A stretch of 64,000 nt of DNA from Thioalbus denitrificans (GCF_003337735.1 NZ_QPJY01000001.1:488650-552649); one strand, 5' to 3'; shown: positions 1 through 13,272, numbered from the stretch's first letter. The notes: a model not told the origin generated them from the sequence alone. A program made the numbers and translations.

Positions 1-4699
<4,699 letters not shown>

Positions 4700-4703
<4 letters not shown>

Positions 4704-6061
4704 GCCGCTTCCCCCGCCAGTCCGGGGCGTGGCGCCAGGGCCGTGGCGGCGGCCGTGGCGGTTCCGTTCCACGGGGCCTCCACCCCCAGGCCGCGGGCGA
4801 CCTCCACGGCGGACCGCAGGCCGTCCTCGTGGAAGCCGTAGCCGCAATAGCTGCCGCAGAACCAGACCCGGCCACCGCCCTGGATCTGGCCCAGCGCCGA
4901 CTGGGCCTCCAGGGCGGCGGCGTCGAAGACCGGGTGGCGGTAGTGGATCTCGCGCAGCAGGCGGCCCGGGTCGGGCTCCCGCAGGGGGTTCAGGGAGACG
5001 AAGTAGTCGCTCGCGCCGGGCAGGCCCTGGAGCGGGTTCATCCAGTAGGTCACCGACACGGCCGGCGCCGGGCCGGCCGTGTCGCCGAGGTAGTTCCAGG
5101 AGGACCAGACCCGCCGCAGGCGCGGCATCAGGGCGGGGTCGGTGTGCAGCAGGGCGCGGTTGTCCTGGTAGCCGAAGGCGCCCAGCAGCCGGCGCTCCCG
5201 CGGGTCGGGCCGCTCCAGCAGGGCCAGCGCCTGGTCGGCATGGGTGGCGATGATCGCCGCGTCGAAGGACTCTTCACGCCCGTCGGCCAGGCGCAGGGTG
5301 ACGCCCCGTTCGCCGCGGCGCAGGGCGTGCACGGCGGTATCGAGGTGCCGCTCCGGGCCGATGGCCTCCAGCAGCCGCTCCACGTAGCGTCTCCCGCCGC
5401 CAGCAACCGTCCGCCAGCGGGGCCGGCCGGCGAGGTCGATCAGGCCGTGGTTGGCGAAGAACCGGGCCAGGCTGAGGGCCGGGAACTCGAGCATGGCCCG
5501 GCTCGGGCAGGACCAGATGGCGGCCGCCATCGGCAGCAGATAGTGATCGCGGAAGGCGCTGCCGTAGCCGCCCCGCCGCAGGAAATCGCCGAGGCTCATG
5601 CCGCTGTCCCCGCCGCCGGCCGCCAGGCGGCCGGCGGCGCGGTTGAAGCGCAGGATGTCCAGCAGCATGCGGTGGAAGCGGGGGTCGGCCAGGTTGCGCC
5701 GCTGGGCGAACAGGGTTCCCAGGCTGCTGCCCGCGTATTCCACCCGTCCACCGTCGATGGAGGCCGCGAAGGACATGTCCGTGGGCCGGGTGGCGATGCG
5801 GAGATGACGGAACAGGGCGGTGAGGTGCGGGTAGTTGCGCTCGTTGTAGACGATGAAGCCGGTATCCACCGGCAGCGCCCCCTCCCGCGTCGGTACCGAC
5901 ACCGTGTTGGTGTGGCCGCCGTGGTAGCCGTTGCGCTCGAACAGGCTCACGCGGTAGCGGCGCGCCAGCAGCCAGGCCGCGCCGAGGCCGGAGATGCCGC
6001 TGCCCACCACCGCGATGCGGGCGCCGGTGGGGAGGGGGGGATGCAGGAGTTGACTGGGCAT
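4700..6061 (-). CDS. FAD/NAD(P)-binding amine-oxidase-like oxidoreductase
   Basis: Flavoprotein of 453 aa with an N-terminal Rossmann FAD-binding motif VVGSGISGLGAAWLLARR followed by an acidic residue and GGHTNTV, as in NAD(P)-binding amine-oxidase-like proteins partnered with DUF1365 and Cfa-type enzymes. The C-terminal FAD contact is WFCGSYCGYGFHEDGLRSA. Its substrate is unknown; oxidation or desaturation of a lipid is inferred from the operon. The start at 6061 (MPSQLL) is preferred over an extra 23-residue leader rich in Tyr and Leu. First gene of a three-gene run with 4-bp overlaps, transcribed away from the glutathione peroxidase gene. Confidence 0.85.
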
Positions 6062-6092
6062 GGACGGCTCCGTGAACCAGGGCGTTGTAATG

Positions 6093-6130
6093 TTGTACAA
6101 TAGTAATACATAATCGGTGCAGTCCTGCAA
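6093..6130 (-). promoter_or_regulatory. Candidate long-spacer promoter with TTGTACAA palindrome
   Basis: In the 89-bp divergent gap, the minus strand offers TTGCAG (6130-6125) and TACTAT (6105-6100) separated by 19 bp, a spacing typical of MerR-family-controlled promoters. The palindrome TTGTACAA (6093-6100) abuts the -10. LitR, a B12-dependent MerR-family light regulator, recognises TGTACA-containing sites in other proteobacteria and controls similar gene trios. This region is clearly more AT-rich than its surroundings. No litR gene is in the window, so the assignment is an inference. Confidence 0.35.
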
Positions 6131-6150
6131 CCCCGAGATGGAGAACCGCC

Positions 6151-6708
6151 ATGCTTTCCAGCCTGTTGATCACCGTTATCACCGCCTTGTCGGCTCCTGC
6201 CGAGGCGGCGGAAACATGCCCAGAAGTACTTTCATATGAGGTCAGAAACCTGAATGGAAAGGAATCCGTCCGGCTCTGCGACGCCTACCGCGGCAAGGTG
6301 CTGCTGGTGGTGAACACGGCCAGCAAGTGTGCGTTCACGCCCCAGTACGAGGGGCTTGAATATTTGTACGATACTTATAATAAGCGGGGATTGGTGGTGC
6401 TCGGCTTCCCCTCCGACGACTTCGGTGGCCAGGAACCGGGCGGCGAGGCGCAGATCCAGCAGTTCTGCCGTCTCGCCTACTCGGTGCGCTTCCCCATGTT
6501 CGAAAAGCTCCATGCGGGCCGGGGCGCGGCACAGCACCCCCTTTACCGTCATCTGGCCGGCGCGACCGGAGTGCACCCGGGCTGGAATTTCCACAAGTAC
6601 GTGATCGATCGGCAGGGTCGCGTGGCGGCGAGCCTGGCGAGCCAGGTGGCGCCCCGGGACCCGGAACTGGTCGGACTCATCGAGTCGCTGCTGGGGACGG
6701 AGGGCTGA
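6151..6708 (+). CDS. Secreted glutathione peroxidase-like peroxidase
   Basis: Thiol peroxidase of the GPx family, 185 aa, predicted periplasmic from an N-terminal hydrophobic leader ending AEAAE. Family motifs are present: the peroxidatic Cys in NTASKCAFTPQYEGLE, the FGGQEPG segment (here FPSDDFGGQEPG) and WNFHKY near the C-terminus. It reduces hydroperoxides, probably with a thioredoxin-like donor. SD GGAGAA lies 5 nt before the ATG. The first half uses unusually AT-rich codons for this genome (for example around 6225-6250 and 6358-6385), unlike its neighbours. It is divergent from the lipid-modification trio and followed 4 bp later by the DUF3429 gene. Confidence 0.9.
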   Translation: MLSSLLITVITALSAPAEAAETCPEVLSYEVRNLNGKESVRLCDAYRGKVLLVVNTASKCAFTPQYEGLEYLYDTYNKRGLVVLGFPSDDFGGQEPGGEAQIQQFCRLAYSVRFPMFEKLHAGRGAAQHPLYRHLAGATGVHPGWNFHKYVIDRQGRVAASLASQVAPRDPELVGLIESLLGTEG

Positions 6709-6712
6709 CCGG

Positions 6713-7474
6713 ATGAACGCTGTGATGGAGTTGCCGGAACGGCCGGCGCGGCTGCCGGCCTGGCTGGAAGGGGAACTGGAACAGGGGCCGGAAATCGTGG
6801 TGCTGGCTTCCGCGGTGACCGACACACGGCTGCTGGAGCGGCACCTGGGCAGCCGCGGCCTGGATTTCAGGGTGGCACGGCTGGGCATGGGGACGGCGGA
6901 GCGCCGTGGGCGCTTTCACGAGCTGCGGGCGCTGACCGGCCTGGAGACGCTGCCGCAGGTGTTCATGGACGGGCGCTGCATCGGGGGCGAGCTCGAGGCG
7001 CTGGCGCTCGATGGCGCGAAAGTCATCCCGCCGGTGGAGGATGAGGTGCCCGCCGCGCCACTGGTGCTGGGTGCGGCGGGGCTGGTTCCCTTCCTGGCGG
7101 CGGCCCTGGGCCCCTGGCTGGCGCTGTGGCCGGCGGGCATCGAGCCGGTCTTCTTCTCCCTCGCCTACGCCGCGGCCATTCTATCCTTCCTGGGGGGCGT
7201 CCAGTGGGGCCTGGCCCTGCCCGCGGGCACCGGCCTGTGGCTGCGGATGACCCTGGCGGTGATTCCCTCGCTGGTGGCCTGGGCGGCGCTGCTGGCCGGT
7301 GGCGCGACGGGGCTGCTGGTGGCGGGGCTGGGGCTGCTGGGAGTCTACCTGGCGGACGAGTGGCTGGGCCGGCGGCGCCGGCTGCCGCGCCACTACCTTG
7401 TCCTGCGCCGGCTCCTGACCCCGGTGGCGCTGGTCGCCCTGGCGGTCACCGGTATCCAGCCCGCCGGACTCTGA
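6713..7474 (+). CDS. Cys-less glutaredoxin-like domain fused to DUF3429 membrane domain
   Basis: 253 aa. Residues about 25-105 follow the glutaredoxin pattern (beta strand IVVLASAV, then LPQVFMDGRCIGGELEAL, matching the usual LPQVFIDGxHIGG) but the CPYC active site is replaced by SAVTDTR, so it cannot act as a dithiol glutaredoxin. Residues about 115-250 form a DUF3429 domain of some five membrane segments with the family signature ILSFLGGVQWGLAL. DUF3429 has no known function. The gene starts 4 bp after the peroxidase stop, suggesting one transcript and a redox-related role, which is inference. Confidence 0.75.
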   Translation: MNAVMELPERPARLPAWLEGELEQGPEIVVLASAVTDTRLLERHLGSRGLDFRVARLGMGTAERRGRFHELRALTGLETLPQVFMDGRCIGGELEALALDGAKVIPPVEDEVPAAPLVLGAAGLVPFLAAALGPWLALWPAGIEPVFFSLAYAAAILSFLGGVQWGLALPAGTGLWLRMTLAVIPSLVAWAALLAGGATGLLVAGLGLLGVYLADEWLGRRRRLPRHYLVLRRLLTPVALVALAVTGIQPAGL

Positions 7475-7605
7475 GCCGGGCACCTCCGGGCCGGCGGCCG
7501 CTGCGGCGCCCCGGGGTCCGAGGCTCTATACTTTGCTGCAGGGGCCAGGGCCGGTCATGGGCGTCGAACGACCGGCGGCGGCCGATGGCGAAGGGGATGC
7601 GTGCA

Positions 7606-8169
7606 ATGAGTGAACAGGACAGGCAGGGCCCGCAGGAATCATCCTCCACGGTCAGTGCCTATGACCGCATGCTGGAGCGTGTGCGAACCGCCCTGGACCG
7701 GGCCGGGGACGGCGCCGAGCGGGTCCACGACTACATCACCGACGCCATGGAGCGGGCGGTGGAGCTGGGGGAGGTCACCCGCGAGGAGGGCGAACGGGTC
7801 GCCGCCTACCTCAAGCGCGACATGGAGGACGCGGGCCGCTTCCTCGCCGAGGGCGGCCAGGCCTTCCGCGACTGGCTGCGTTTCGACATGCAGCTGATCG
7901 AGGACCGGATGCTGGACATGTTCGCCCGGGTGGCGGACCAGACCCGCCTGGCCCAGTTGCAGTTCGCCGAGCAGCTCAAGCGCGCCTCCCAGTACCGCAC
8001 CGGCGAGGTAACGGGTATCGGCACCCTGCGCTGCGTGGCCTGCGGCGAGGAGGTGCACTTCACCAAAACCGGCAGGATTCCCCCCTGTCCCGCCTGCCAG
8101 GCCTCCGTCTTCGAGCGGGTGAAGCCGGGGGGCGGGTCCGAACCGCCGGTGGATGCCGGCGACGAGTAG
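7606..8169 (+). CDS. YbeL-like (DUF1451) zinc-ribbon protein
   Basis: 187-aa cytoplasmic protein: a charged, probably helical N-terminal two-thirds (residues 15-135) followed by a zinc ribbon with CVACGEEVHF and CPACQ. This is the DUF1451/YbeL pattern; function unknown. The ATG at 7606 gives MSEQDRQG and is preceded by AAGGGG at about 9 nt; longer in-frame starts add a low-complexity Arg/Pro leader and are unlikely. A TATACT hexamer at 7527-7532 could be a -10 but no good -35 is seen. In E. coli ybeL lies beside leuS, and leuS is 5 kb away here. Confidence 0.75.
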   Translation: MSEQDRQGPQESSSTVSAYDRMLERVRTALDRAGDGAERVHDYITDAMERAVELGEVTREEGERVAAYLKRDMEDAGRFLAEGGQAFRDWLRFDMQLIEDRMLDMFARVADQTRLAQLQFAEQLKRASQYRTGEVTGIGTLRCVACGEEVHFTKTGRIPPCPACQASVFERVKPGGGSEPPVDAGDE

Positions 8170-8282
8170 CGCCGATCACGCGCCTGACCGTCCCGCCAGG
8201 CGCTCGCCGGGACCGGGTTCGTACCCCAGCCGAGGTGCCCATGTCCGGAACGGTGCTGTTCACTCCGGGGGGGTGGCCAGGG

Positions 8283-9008
8283 ATGATCGGGCGTTTCCCC
8301 CTCCTCTTCGCCGTGCTGCTCGCCGCCGCGGCTGGCTGCGCGCCCCCGGCGCCGCGTCCGGCGGGGGAGCGCGCCGTGTCCCCGGCGCCGGGGGTGGTGG
8401 TGGTGGTGAGCGAGCACGTCACCATCGACCGGGCGGAGGGGCGTGAATGGATCCGGGCCGTCGACCCGCTGCCGCTGGAGCGGCGCCTGCAGGCGTGTCT
8501 GGGGCGGGAGGTTGGCCGTGCCTCCCTGCCGCTGCGACTCATTGACGCCGACGAATACCGCCGCCAGGTGCTGCCCGGGCTGGACGCCCGGGATGCTCCC
8601 CGTACCCTGCCCTCCTTCCGGGTGCTCGCAACCGACGCCGGCTTCCGCGCCCGGGCCGGCGCCATCGGCCTGCGCTACGTGGTGCTGGTGAGCGCCCGCG
8701 CAGAGCAGGCCGAAGAGGGCGGCATCGGCTGTTTCAGCGGCTACGGCGGCGGCTTCTGCCTGGGCCTGGTGACCTGGGACAAGACCACGCGCCTGCGGGC
8801 GCAACTCGTCGAGTTGGGGGTGGGGGCGAGCGGCGCACCGGTGACGGCGGATGCCAGCGGGCGGTCCTGGTTCGCCGTGGCGCTGCTGATTCCGCTGGGA
8901 ATGCCCGCGGCGCCGGAGGGCAGGGCCTGTGACAGCCTGGCCCGGGGCGTGGTGGCGGCCATCGCCGCCGGGCGCACGGCGGACGCGGCCCGGCTGCCGC
9001 CGGAGTAG
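8283..9008 (+). CDS. Uncharacterised lipoprotein
   Basis: About 241 aa with a clean lipoprotein signal: MIGRFPLLFAVLLAAAAGC, lipobox AAGC, then a Pro-rich linker. The mature part has no motif I can name; a GGIGCFSGYGGGFCLGLV segment (two Cys, many Gly) stands out in the middle. The start is uncertain: ATG 8283 gives the compact signal peptide, while ATG 8241 (GAGGTG just upstream) would add 14 residues. It is the first of four consecutive lipoprotein genes; the next begins about 50 bp later. Confidence 0.7.
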   Translation: MIGRFPLLFAVLLAAAAGCAPPAPRPAGERAVSPAPGVVVVVSEHVTIDRAEGREWIRAVDPLPLERRLQACLGREVGRASLPLRLIDADEYRRQVLPGLDARDAPRTLPSFRVLATDAGFRARAGAIGLRYVVLVSARAEQAEEGGIGCFSGYGGGFCLGLVTWDKTTRLRAQLVELGVGASGAPVTADASGRSWFAVALLIPLGMPAAPEGRACDSLARGVVAAIAAGRTADAARLPPE

Positions 9009-9055
9009 GTGATGGTCTGCTGGCGCGGCGGCCCGTGGGGGCCGGGGAGGTGAGC

Positions 9056-9493
9056 GTGCACGGGACGAGGGGAGGCGGATGGGTGCGGGCTGCCGCGGCC
9101 CTGTGGCTGGCCGGAGCGCTGCTGGCGGGCTGTGCGCCGGCTCCCGTCCTGACCACCGGGGAGTTTCCCGCGCTGGCTCGCCTGGATACCGTACTTGAGC
9201 GGGGGCGGTCCACCCGCGCCGACGTGGAGCGGCTGCTGGGTTTCCCGGATGGCCGCGGGCATGTGCTGATCCCTCTCGGGGGCGTGGAGGGCCGGGGCTG
9301 GGCCGGGCGTGACGTGTGGTACTACGAGGATATCGAGGCCACGGGCACGGACAAGGCGCGGCGGGAGGGGTCGGTGACCGTCATCCCGCTCAGGGTGCGC
9401 CAGCAGGTGCTGCTGGTGCTGTTCGACGGCCCGCGCTTCGACGGCTACCTGTGGTTCTCCAATGCCCAGCGGGGGGTGGGTCATGTGCGTTGA
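9056..9493 (+). CDS. Tandem lipoprotein 1 (DGYLWFS family)
   Basis: 145 aa. GTG start with SD GGGGAGG 5 nt upstream. Signal peptide of about 25 residues ending in the lipobox LLAGC. The mature protein has LDTVLERGRSTRADVERLLG, then DVWYYEDIEA, then VLLVLFDG and the terminal DGYLWFSN. The order (helix with a 'rad/ed V ... LLG' turn, then strands) resembles SmpA/OmlA/BamE-like small outer-membrane lipoproteins, a fold-level guess only. The two following genes encode diverged copies with the same element order, so this is a local gene triplication. Confidence 0.75.
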   Translation: MHGTRGGGWVRAAAALWLAGALLAGCAPAPVLTTGEFPALARLDTVLERGRSTRADVERLLGFPDGRGHVLIPLGGVEGRGWAGRDVWYYEDIEATGTDKARREGSVTVIPLRVRQQVLLVLFDGPRFDGYLWFSNAQRGVGHVR

Positions 9494-9866
9494 ATCGCGA
9501 CGGTCGCCGGCCCGCCGGGTGCTCCTGCTCCTGCTCCTGGCGCTGGTGTCCGGCTGCGGCACCATGCGCTACGGCGTGCCGCCCCGGGTGGAGCGGCTGG
9601 ACGAGCTCCAGCCGGGGCTGTCGACCACGGCCGATGTCCTCCTGCGCCTGGGTGAGCCCCGCGGGCACGGCGCGGTGCGCCTGGCCCGGGCCGAACCGGT
9701 GCGGGACGTCTTCCTCTACGAGTACGTGGAGGCGGATGCCTCCGGCAAGGCGCGGCTGAAGCTGCTGCTGGTTCTGATCCGGGCCGGCCGTTACGACGGC
9801 CACCTCTGGTTCTCGGACGAGCTGCTGCTGCGCCCGGCGGCCGCGGGCGGCGGGGGTGCGCCGTGA
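9483..9866 (+). CDS. Tandem lipoprotein 2 (DGYLWFS family)
   Basis: 127 aa, start ATG 9483 overlapping the previous gene by 11 bp behind a G-rich SD. Lipobox VSGC at the end of a short signal peptide. Mature region: LDELQPGLSTTADVLLRLGEP, DVFLYEYVEADASG, LLLVLIRAGRYDGHLWFSD. Each block aligns by eye with the copies on either side, although overall identity is low outside the motifs. Predicted lipid-anchored periplasmic protein, function unknown. Very tight packing implies co-translation with both neighbours. Confidence 0.75.
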   Translation: MCVESRRSPARRVLLLLLLALVSGCGTMRYGVPPRVERLDELQPGLSTTADVLLRLGEPRGHGAVRLARAEPVRDVFLYEYVEADASGKARLKLLLVLIRAGRYDGHLWFSDELLLRPAAAGGGGAP

Positions 9867-10252
9867 AGATGCCGGGGCGGTGGATTGAGCATGGCCGGTC
9901 GTGGCGCTTTGTCCTGACCGGGCTGCTGCTGGCGGTGCTGCTCGCGGGGTGTGTGGGCGGGGTCAGCATCCGCAGCGGCCACTGGGTCGATCCGGCGCTG
10001 CTGGAGTCACGGCTGTCGGTGGGCGTCTCCACCCGGGAGGACGTGCGGCGGGTGCTGGGCGCGCCGCTCGGCGGCGGTGCGTTGCTGCTGCCCGGCATGC
10101 CCGGGCCGCGCACGCAGTGGTACTACTACTACGAGCAGGGGACCCTGGAGGACGACCGGCGCCAGTTCCTGTTCGTCTACTTCGACGGCGACACCTACGA
10201 CGGCTACCTCTGGTTCTCCAGCCTGCTGGAAGGGACCCTCCCCGCGCCCTGA
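9863..10252 (+). CDS. Tandem lipoprotein 3 (DGYLWFS family)
   Basis: 129 aa if the GTG at 9863 (GTGA overlap with copy 2) is used, 127 aa from the ATG at 9869. Lipobox LLAGC after a hydrophobic leader. Mature region: LLESRLSVGVSTREDVRRVLGAP, TQWYYYYEQGT, FLFVYFDGDTYDGYLWFSS. The tyrosine run in the middle is striking. Third copy of the family. The gene ends 45 bp before the 3' end of the convergent lnt gene, so the lipoprotein cluster faces the enzyme that completes lipoprotein acylation. Confidence 0.75.
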   Translation: MKMPGRWIEHGRSWRFVLTGLLLAVLLAGCVGGVSIRSGHWVDPALLESRLSVGVSTREDVRRVLGAPLGGGALLLPGMPGPRTQWYYYYEQGTLEDDRRQFLFVYFDGDTYDGYLWFSSLLEGTLPAP

Positions 10253-10297
10253 TGCCTCGCATGCAGCGCGACGGCCGCGCCTGCCGTTGCACGCTCC

Positions 10298-11845
10298 CTA
10301 GTCCGGGATCTCCATGGGCCGTTCCGGCGCCGGTGCGGGGCGCGGGCGCGGCGGCCGGCTGCGGAGACGGCGGGCGCCGGCCCAGGCGGCCACGAGCAGC
10401 AGCAGCGCCGCGGTTGCTACCGGCAGTGTCCCCGTGCGCACGAAGGGGGTGGCGCCGGCGCGCGGCTCGGCGCTGCCGGTGAGCGCCCCGGTCTGGAACT
10501 GGGGGGCCCGGCGCTGGACCCGGCCGCGGTGGTCGACGATGGCGGTGATGCCGGTATTGGTGGCGCGCAGCAGCCAGCGCCCCGTCTCCAGGGCGCGCAT
10601 GCGGGCGATCTGGAAGTGCTGGTGGGGGCCGATGGAGGTGCCGAACCAGGCGTCGTTGCTCACGTTGACCAGCACCTGGGCCGCGGGCAGCAGGCTGCGG
10701 ACCTCGTCGGGGAAGGCGATCTCGTAGCAGACGCTGGGGGCCAGGGTGAGGCCGTTGACCCGCAGCGGCGGCTGGTCGGGGGCGCCGGCGCTGAAGCTCG
10801 ACATGGGCAGGTCGAAGAAGTTGATGAGCCCGCGCAGCAGGCCCGCCAGGGGCAGGTAGTCGCCGAAGGGGACGAGGTGGCGCTTGCGGTAGAGCCCGTC
10901 GCCGTCGCCCACGGCCAGCAGGCTGTTGTAGTAGCGTTGATCCGCATCCATCACCGGCAGCCCCACCAGGACGCCGGCGCCGTGGGCCTTCGCCTCGGCG
11001 TCGAGCTCATCGAGGGTCTTCGGCACCTGGTGGCGGAAGGCGGGCAGGGCGGTTTCCGGCCAGATGATCACCGGCCGGTCCCAGTTCTGCCGGGTCAGCT
11101 CCAGGTAGCGGTCGATGATGCCGCGGCGCTCCTCCGCCGACCACTTCAGGTCCTGGTCCACGTTGCCCTGCAGCAGCGCCACCTCCACCGGTGCGCCGGC
11201 CGGCTCGGTCCACTCCACCCGGCCGATCAGCGCCGCGGCGGCCCACAGCAGCGTCACGCCCATGGCCGCGGCCAGCCGCGGCGTGGCGTGGGGGCCGCGG
11301 AGCAGGGTCAGCAGCAGGGCGGCGCTGAGGGCGCAGGCCCAGGAGACGCCCAGCACCCCGGTCAGCGGCGCCAGCTGCCCGAGCGGGGTGTCGGTCTGGC
11401 TGTAGCCGAGCCAGAGCCAGGGGAAGCCGGTGAACAGCCAGCCCCGCAGCCACTCCCCCAGCACCCACAGGGCGGGAAAGGCGGCCAGCTCCGCCAGCCG
11501 TCCGCCGCGGGGGAAGAGCCGGGCGTAGAGCCAGCCGGTGAGCGCGGGAAAGAGGGCCAGGTACGCGGCCAGCAGGGCCGCCAGCCCGATGGCCACGGCC
11601 AGGCTGGAGTGGCCGTAGACGTGGATGCTCACGTGCACCCAGTTGACCCCGACCCCGAACAGGCCGGCGCCGAACAGGGCGCCGCGCCACAGGGCGCGGC
11701 GGGGCGTGGCGCCGCGCCACAGCCACAGCAGCAGCGCCGGGGCGGCGATGGCCAGCGGGAACAGCCCGAAGGGGGCGAAGGCCAGGGGCAGGGCCAGGCC
11801 GGCGGCCAGGGCCAGCAGGTCGCCGTACCGGGGGCGCAGGTTCAT
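10298..11845 (-). CDS. lnt: Apolipoprotein N-acyltransferase
   Basis: Inner-membrane enzyme adding the third acyl chain to lipoproteins. 515 aa with about six membrane segments in the first 200 residues, then a nitrilase-like periplasmic domain. The catalytic triad is visible: Glu in WPETALPAF, Lys in YRKRHLVPFGDYLP, Cys in SVCYEIAFP, followed by a C-terminal membrane segment. The start MNLRPRYGD at 11845 lies 10 nt after the corC stop; an ATG at 11878 inside corC is in frame but less likely. Last gene of the miaB-ybeZ-ybeY-corC-lnt operon. Confidence 0.96.
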   Translation of the reverse strand: MNLRPRYGDLLALAAGLALPLAFAPFGLFPLAIAAPALLLWLWRGATPRRALWRGALFGAGLFGVGVNWVHVSIHVYGHSSLAVAIGLAALLAAYLALFPALTGWLYARLFPRGGRLAELAAFPALWVLGEWLRGWLFTGFPWLWLGYSQTDTPLGQLAPLTGVLGVSWACALSAALLLTLLRGPHATPRLAAAMGVTLLWAAAALIGRVEWTEPAGAPVEVALLQGNVDQDLKWSAEERRGIIDRYLELTRQNWDRPVIIWPETALPAFRHQVPKTLDELDAEAKAHGAGVLVGLPVMDADQRYYNSLLAVGDGDGLYRKRHLVPFGDYLPLAGLLRGLINFFDLPMSSFSAGAPDQPPLRVNGLTLAPSVCYEIAFPDEVRSLLPAAQVLVNVSNDAWFGTSIGPHQHFQIARMRALETGRWLLRATNTGITAIVDHRGRVQRRAPQFQTGALTGSAEPRAGATPFVRTGTLPVATAALLLLVAAWAGARRLRSRPPRPRPAPAPERPMEIPD

Positions 11846-11855
11846 GGCGGCGGCA

Positions 11856-12740
11856 TCAGCCCTGGCGGCCGCCGGCATCGGCGTCGGGCGCCGGGGCGCC
11901 GGGCAGCGGGTTGACTTCCAGCAGGTGGATGCGGCGGTTGTCCGCGTGCAGCACCTTGAAGCGGAACTCGCCCACCTGCACCGTCTCGCCGCGCTTGGGC
12001 AGGCGGCCGAAGCCCTGGATCACCAGCCCGGCGATGGTGTCGAACTCCTCGTCGCTGAAGGCCGCGCCGAAGTAGTCGTTGAAGTCCTCGATGGGGGTCA
12101 GCGCCTTGACCGTGAAGCGGGTGTCGGAGAAGCGCCGGATCAGGCTCTCCTCGTCGAAGTCGTGCTCGTCCTCGATTTCGCCGACGATCTGCTCCAGCAC
12201 GTCCTCGATGGTCACCAGCCCCGAGACTCCGCCGTACTCGTCCACCACGATGGCCATGTGGTTGTGGCTGGAGCGGAACTCCCGCAGCAGGACGTTGAGC
12301 CGCTTGCTCTCGGGGATGAACACCGCCGGGCGCAGGATGTCGCGCACGTTGAAGCGCTCCGGATCCCGGCCGAAGCAGTAGCCCAGCAGGTCCTTGGCCA
12401 GCAGGATGCCGAGCACCTCGTCGCGGTTCTCGCCGATGACGGGAAAACGGGAGTGGGCCGATTCGGTGATCACCGGGATCATCTGCTCCAGGCTCATGTC
12501 CCGCTCCACCACCACCATCAGGCCGCGCGGCACCATGATGTCGCGCACCTGCATCTCGGCCACCTGCAGCACGCCCTCGATCATGCCCAGGGCGTCGGCG
12601 TCGAGCACTTCCCGTTGCTCGGCATTGCGCAGCAGTTCGATGACTTCCTCGCGATCCCGGGGTTCGCCAAGCAGCGCCAGGCTCAGGCGTTCGAGCCAGG
12701 TGCGTTGCCCGGGACCGGGACTAGATCGATCTTCACTCAT
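11856..12740 (-). CDS. corC: CorC/HlyC-family CBS-domain protein
   Basis: 294-aa cytoplasmic protein linked in enterobacteria to Mg/Co efflux; it probably regulates or assists a transporter. A short N-terminal region is followed by two CBS domains (about 70-190; motifs VRDIMVPRG, SRFPVIGENRDEVLGIL and VVDEYGGVSGLVTIEDVLEQIVGEI) and a C-terminal CorC_HlyC domain with FDTIAGLVIQGFGRLPKRGE. No membrane segments, as expected for the short CorC form. It lies between ybeY and lnt as in E. coli. Confidence 0.95.
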   Translation of the reverse strand: MSEDRSSPGPGQRTWLERLSLALLGEPRDREEVIELLRNAEQREVLDADALGMIEGVLQVAEMQVRDIMVPRGLMVVVERDMSLEQMIPVITESAHSRFPVIGENRDEVLGILLAKDLLGYCFGRDPERFNVRDILRPAVFIPESKRLNVLLREFRSSHNHMAIVVDEYGGVSGLVTIEDVLEQIVGEIEDEHDFDEESLIRRFSDTRFTVKALTPIEDFNDYFGAAFSDEEFDTIAGLVIQGFGRLPKRGETVQVGEFRFKVLHADNRRIHLLEVNPLPGAPAPDADAGGRQG

Positions 12741-12789
12741 GACGGGTCTTCAGGGTCTTGGTTCGTCGGTCGCGGAGTCGGCGCGGCGT

Positions 12790-13272
12790 TCACTCGCCGG
12801 CCGTCTCCCGGTAGGGGTCGGGATAGCCTATGCGGGCGAGTATGGCCGTTTCAAGCGCCTCCATGCCGGCGGCCTCCTCCTCCTCGAGGTGATCGTAACC
12901 CAGCAGGTGGAGAATGCCATGCACCACCATGTGGGCCCAGTGGGCCGCGGCGGGCTTGCCCTGCGCGGCGGCCTCGCGCGCCACCACCGGGGCGCAGACG
13001 ACCAGGTCCCCGAGCAGCGGCAGATCGATGCCGGGCGGCGCCTCGAAGGGGAAGGAGAGGACGTTGGTGGGCCCGCTGCGGTGGCGGTAGCGCCGGTTGA
13101 GCTCGGCGCTCTCGGCCGCGTCCACGATGCGGATGGTGAGCTCGGCGGCGTCCCGGTCCTCTCCCGCCAGGGCGGCGGCCGCCCAGGCCTCGAAGGCCTC
13201 CCGCGCGGGCAGATCCGCCGCGGCGCAGGCCACCTGGAGGTCGAGCTCGATCGCCGGCCGGGCGTCACTCAC
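12790..13272 (-). CDS. ybeY: Endoribonuclease YbeY
   Basis: Zinc-dependent single-strand endoribonuclease for 16S rRNA 3' maturation and 70S quality control. 160 aa with the family motif [15 protein letters not shown] (H3xH5xH) near residue 120 and the N-terminal [16 protein letters not shown]. Its ATG overlaps the end of ybeZ by 8 bp (ATGAGTGA), so the two are translationally coupled; corC follows 49 bp downstream. Confidence 0.96.
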   Translation of the reverse strand: MSDARPAIELDLQVACAAADLPAREAFEAWAAAALAGEDRDAAELTIRIVDAAESAELNRRYRHRSGPTNVLSFPFEAPPGIDLPLLGDLVVCAPVVAREAAAQGKPAAAHWAHMVVHGILHLLGYDHLEEEEAAGMEALETAILARIGYPDPYRETAGE

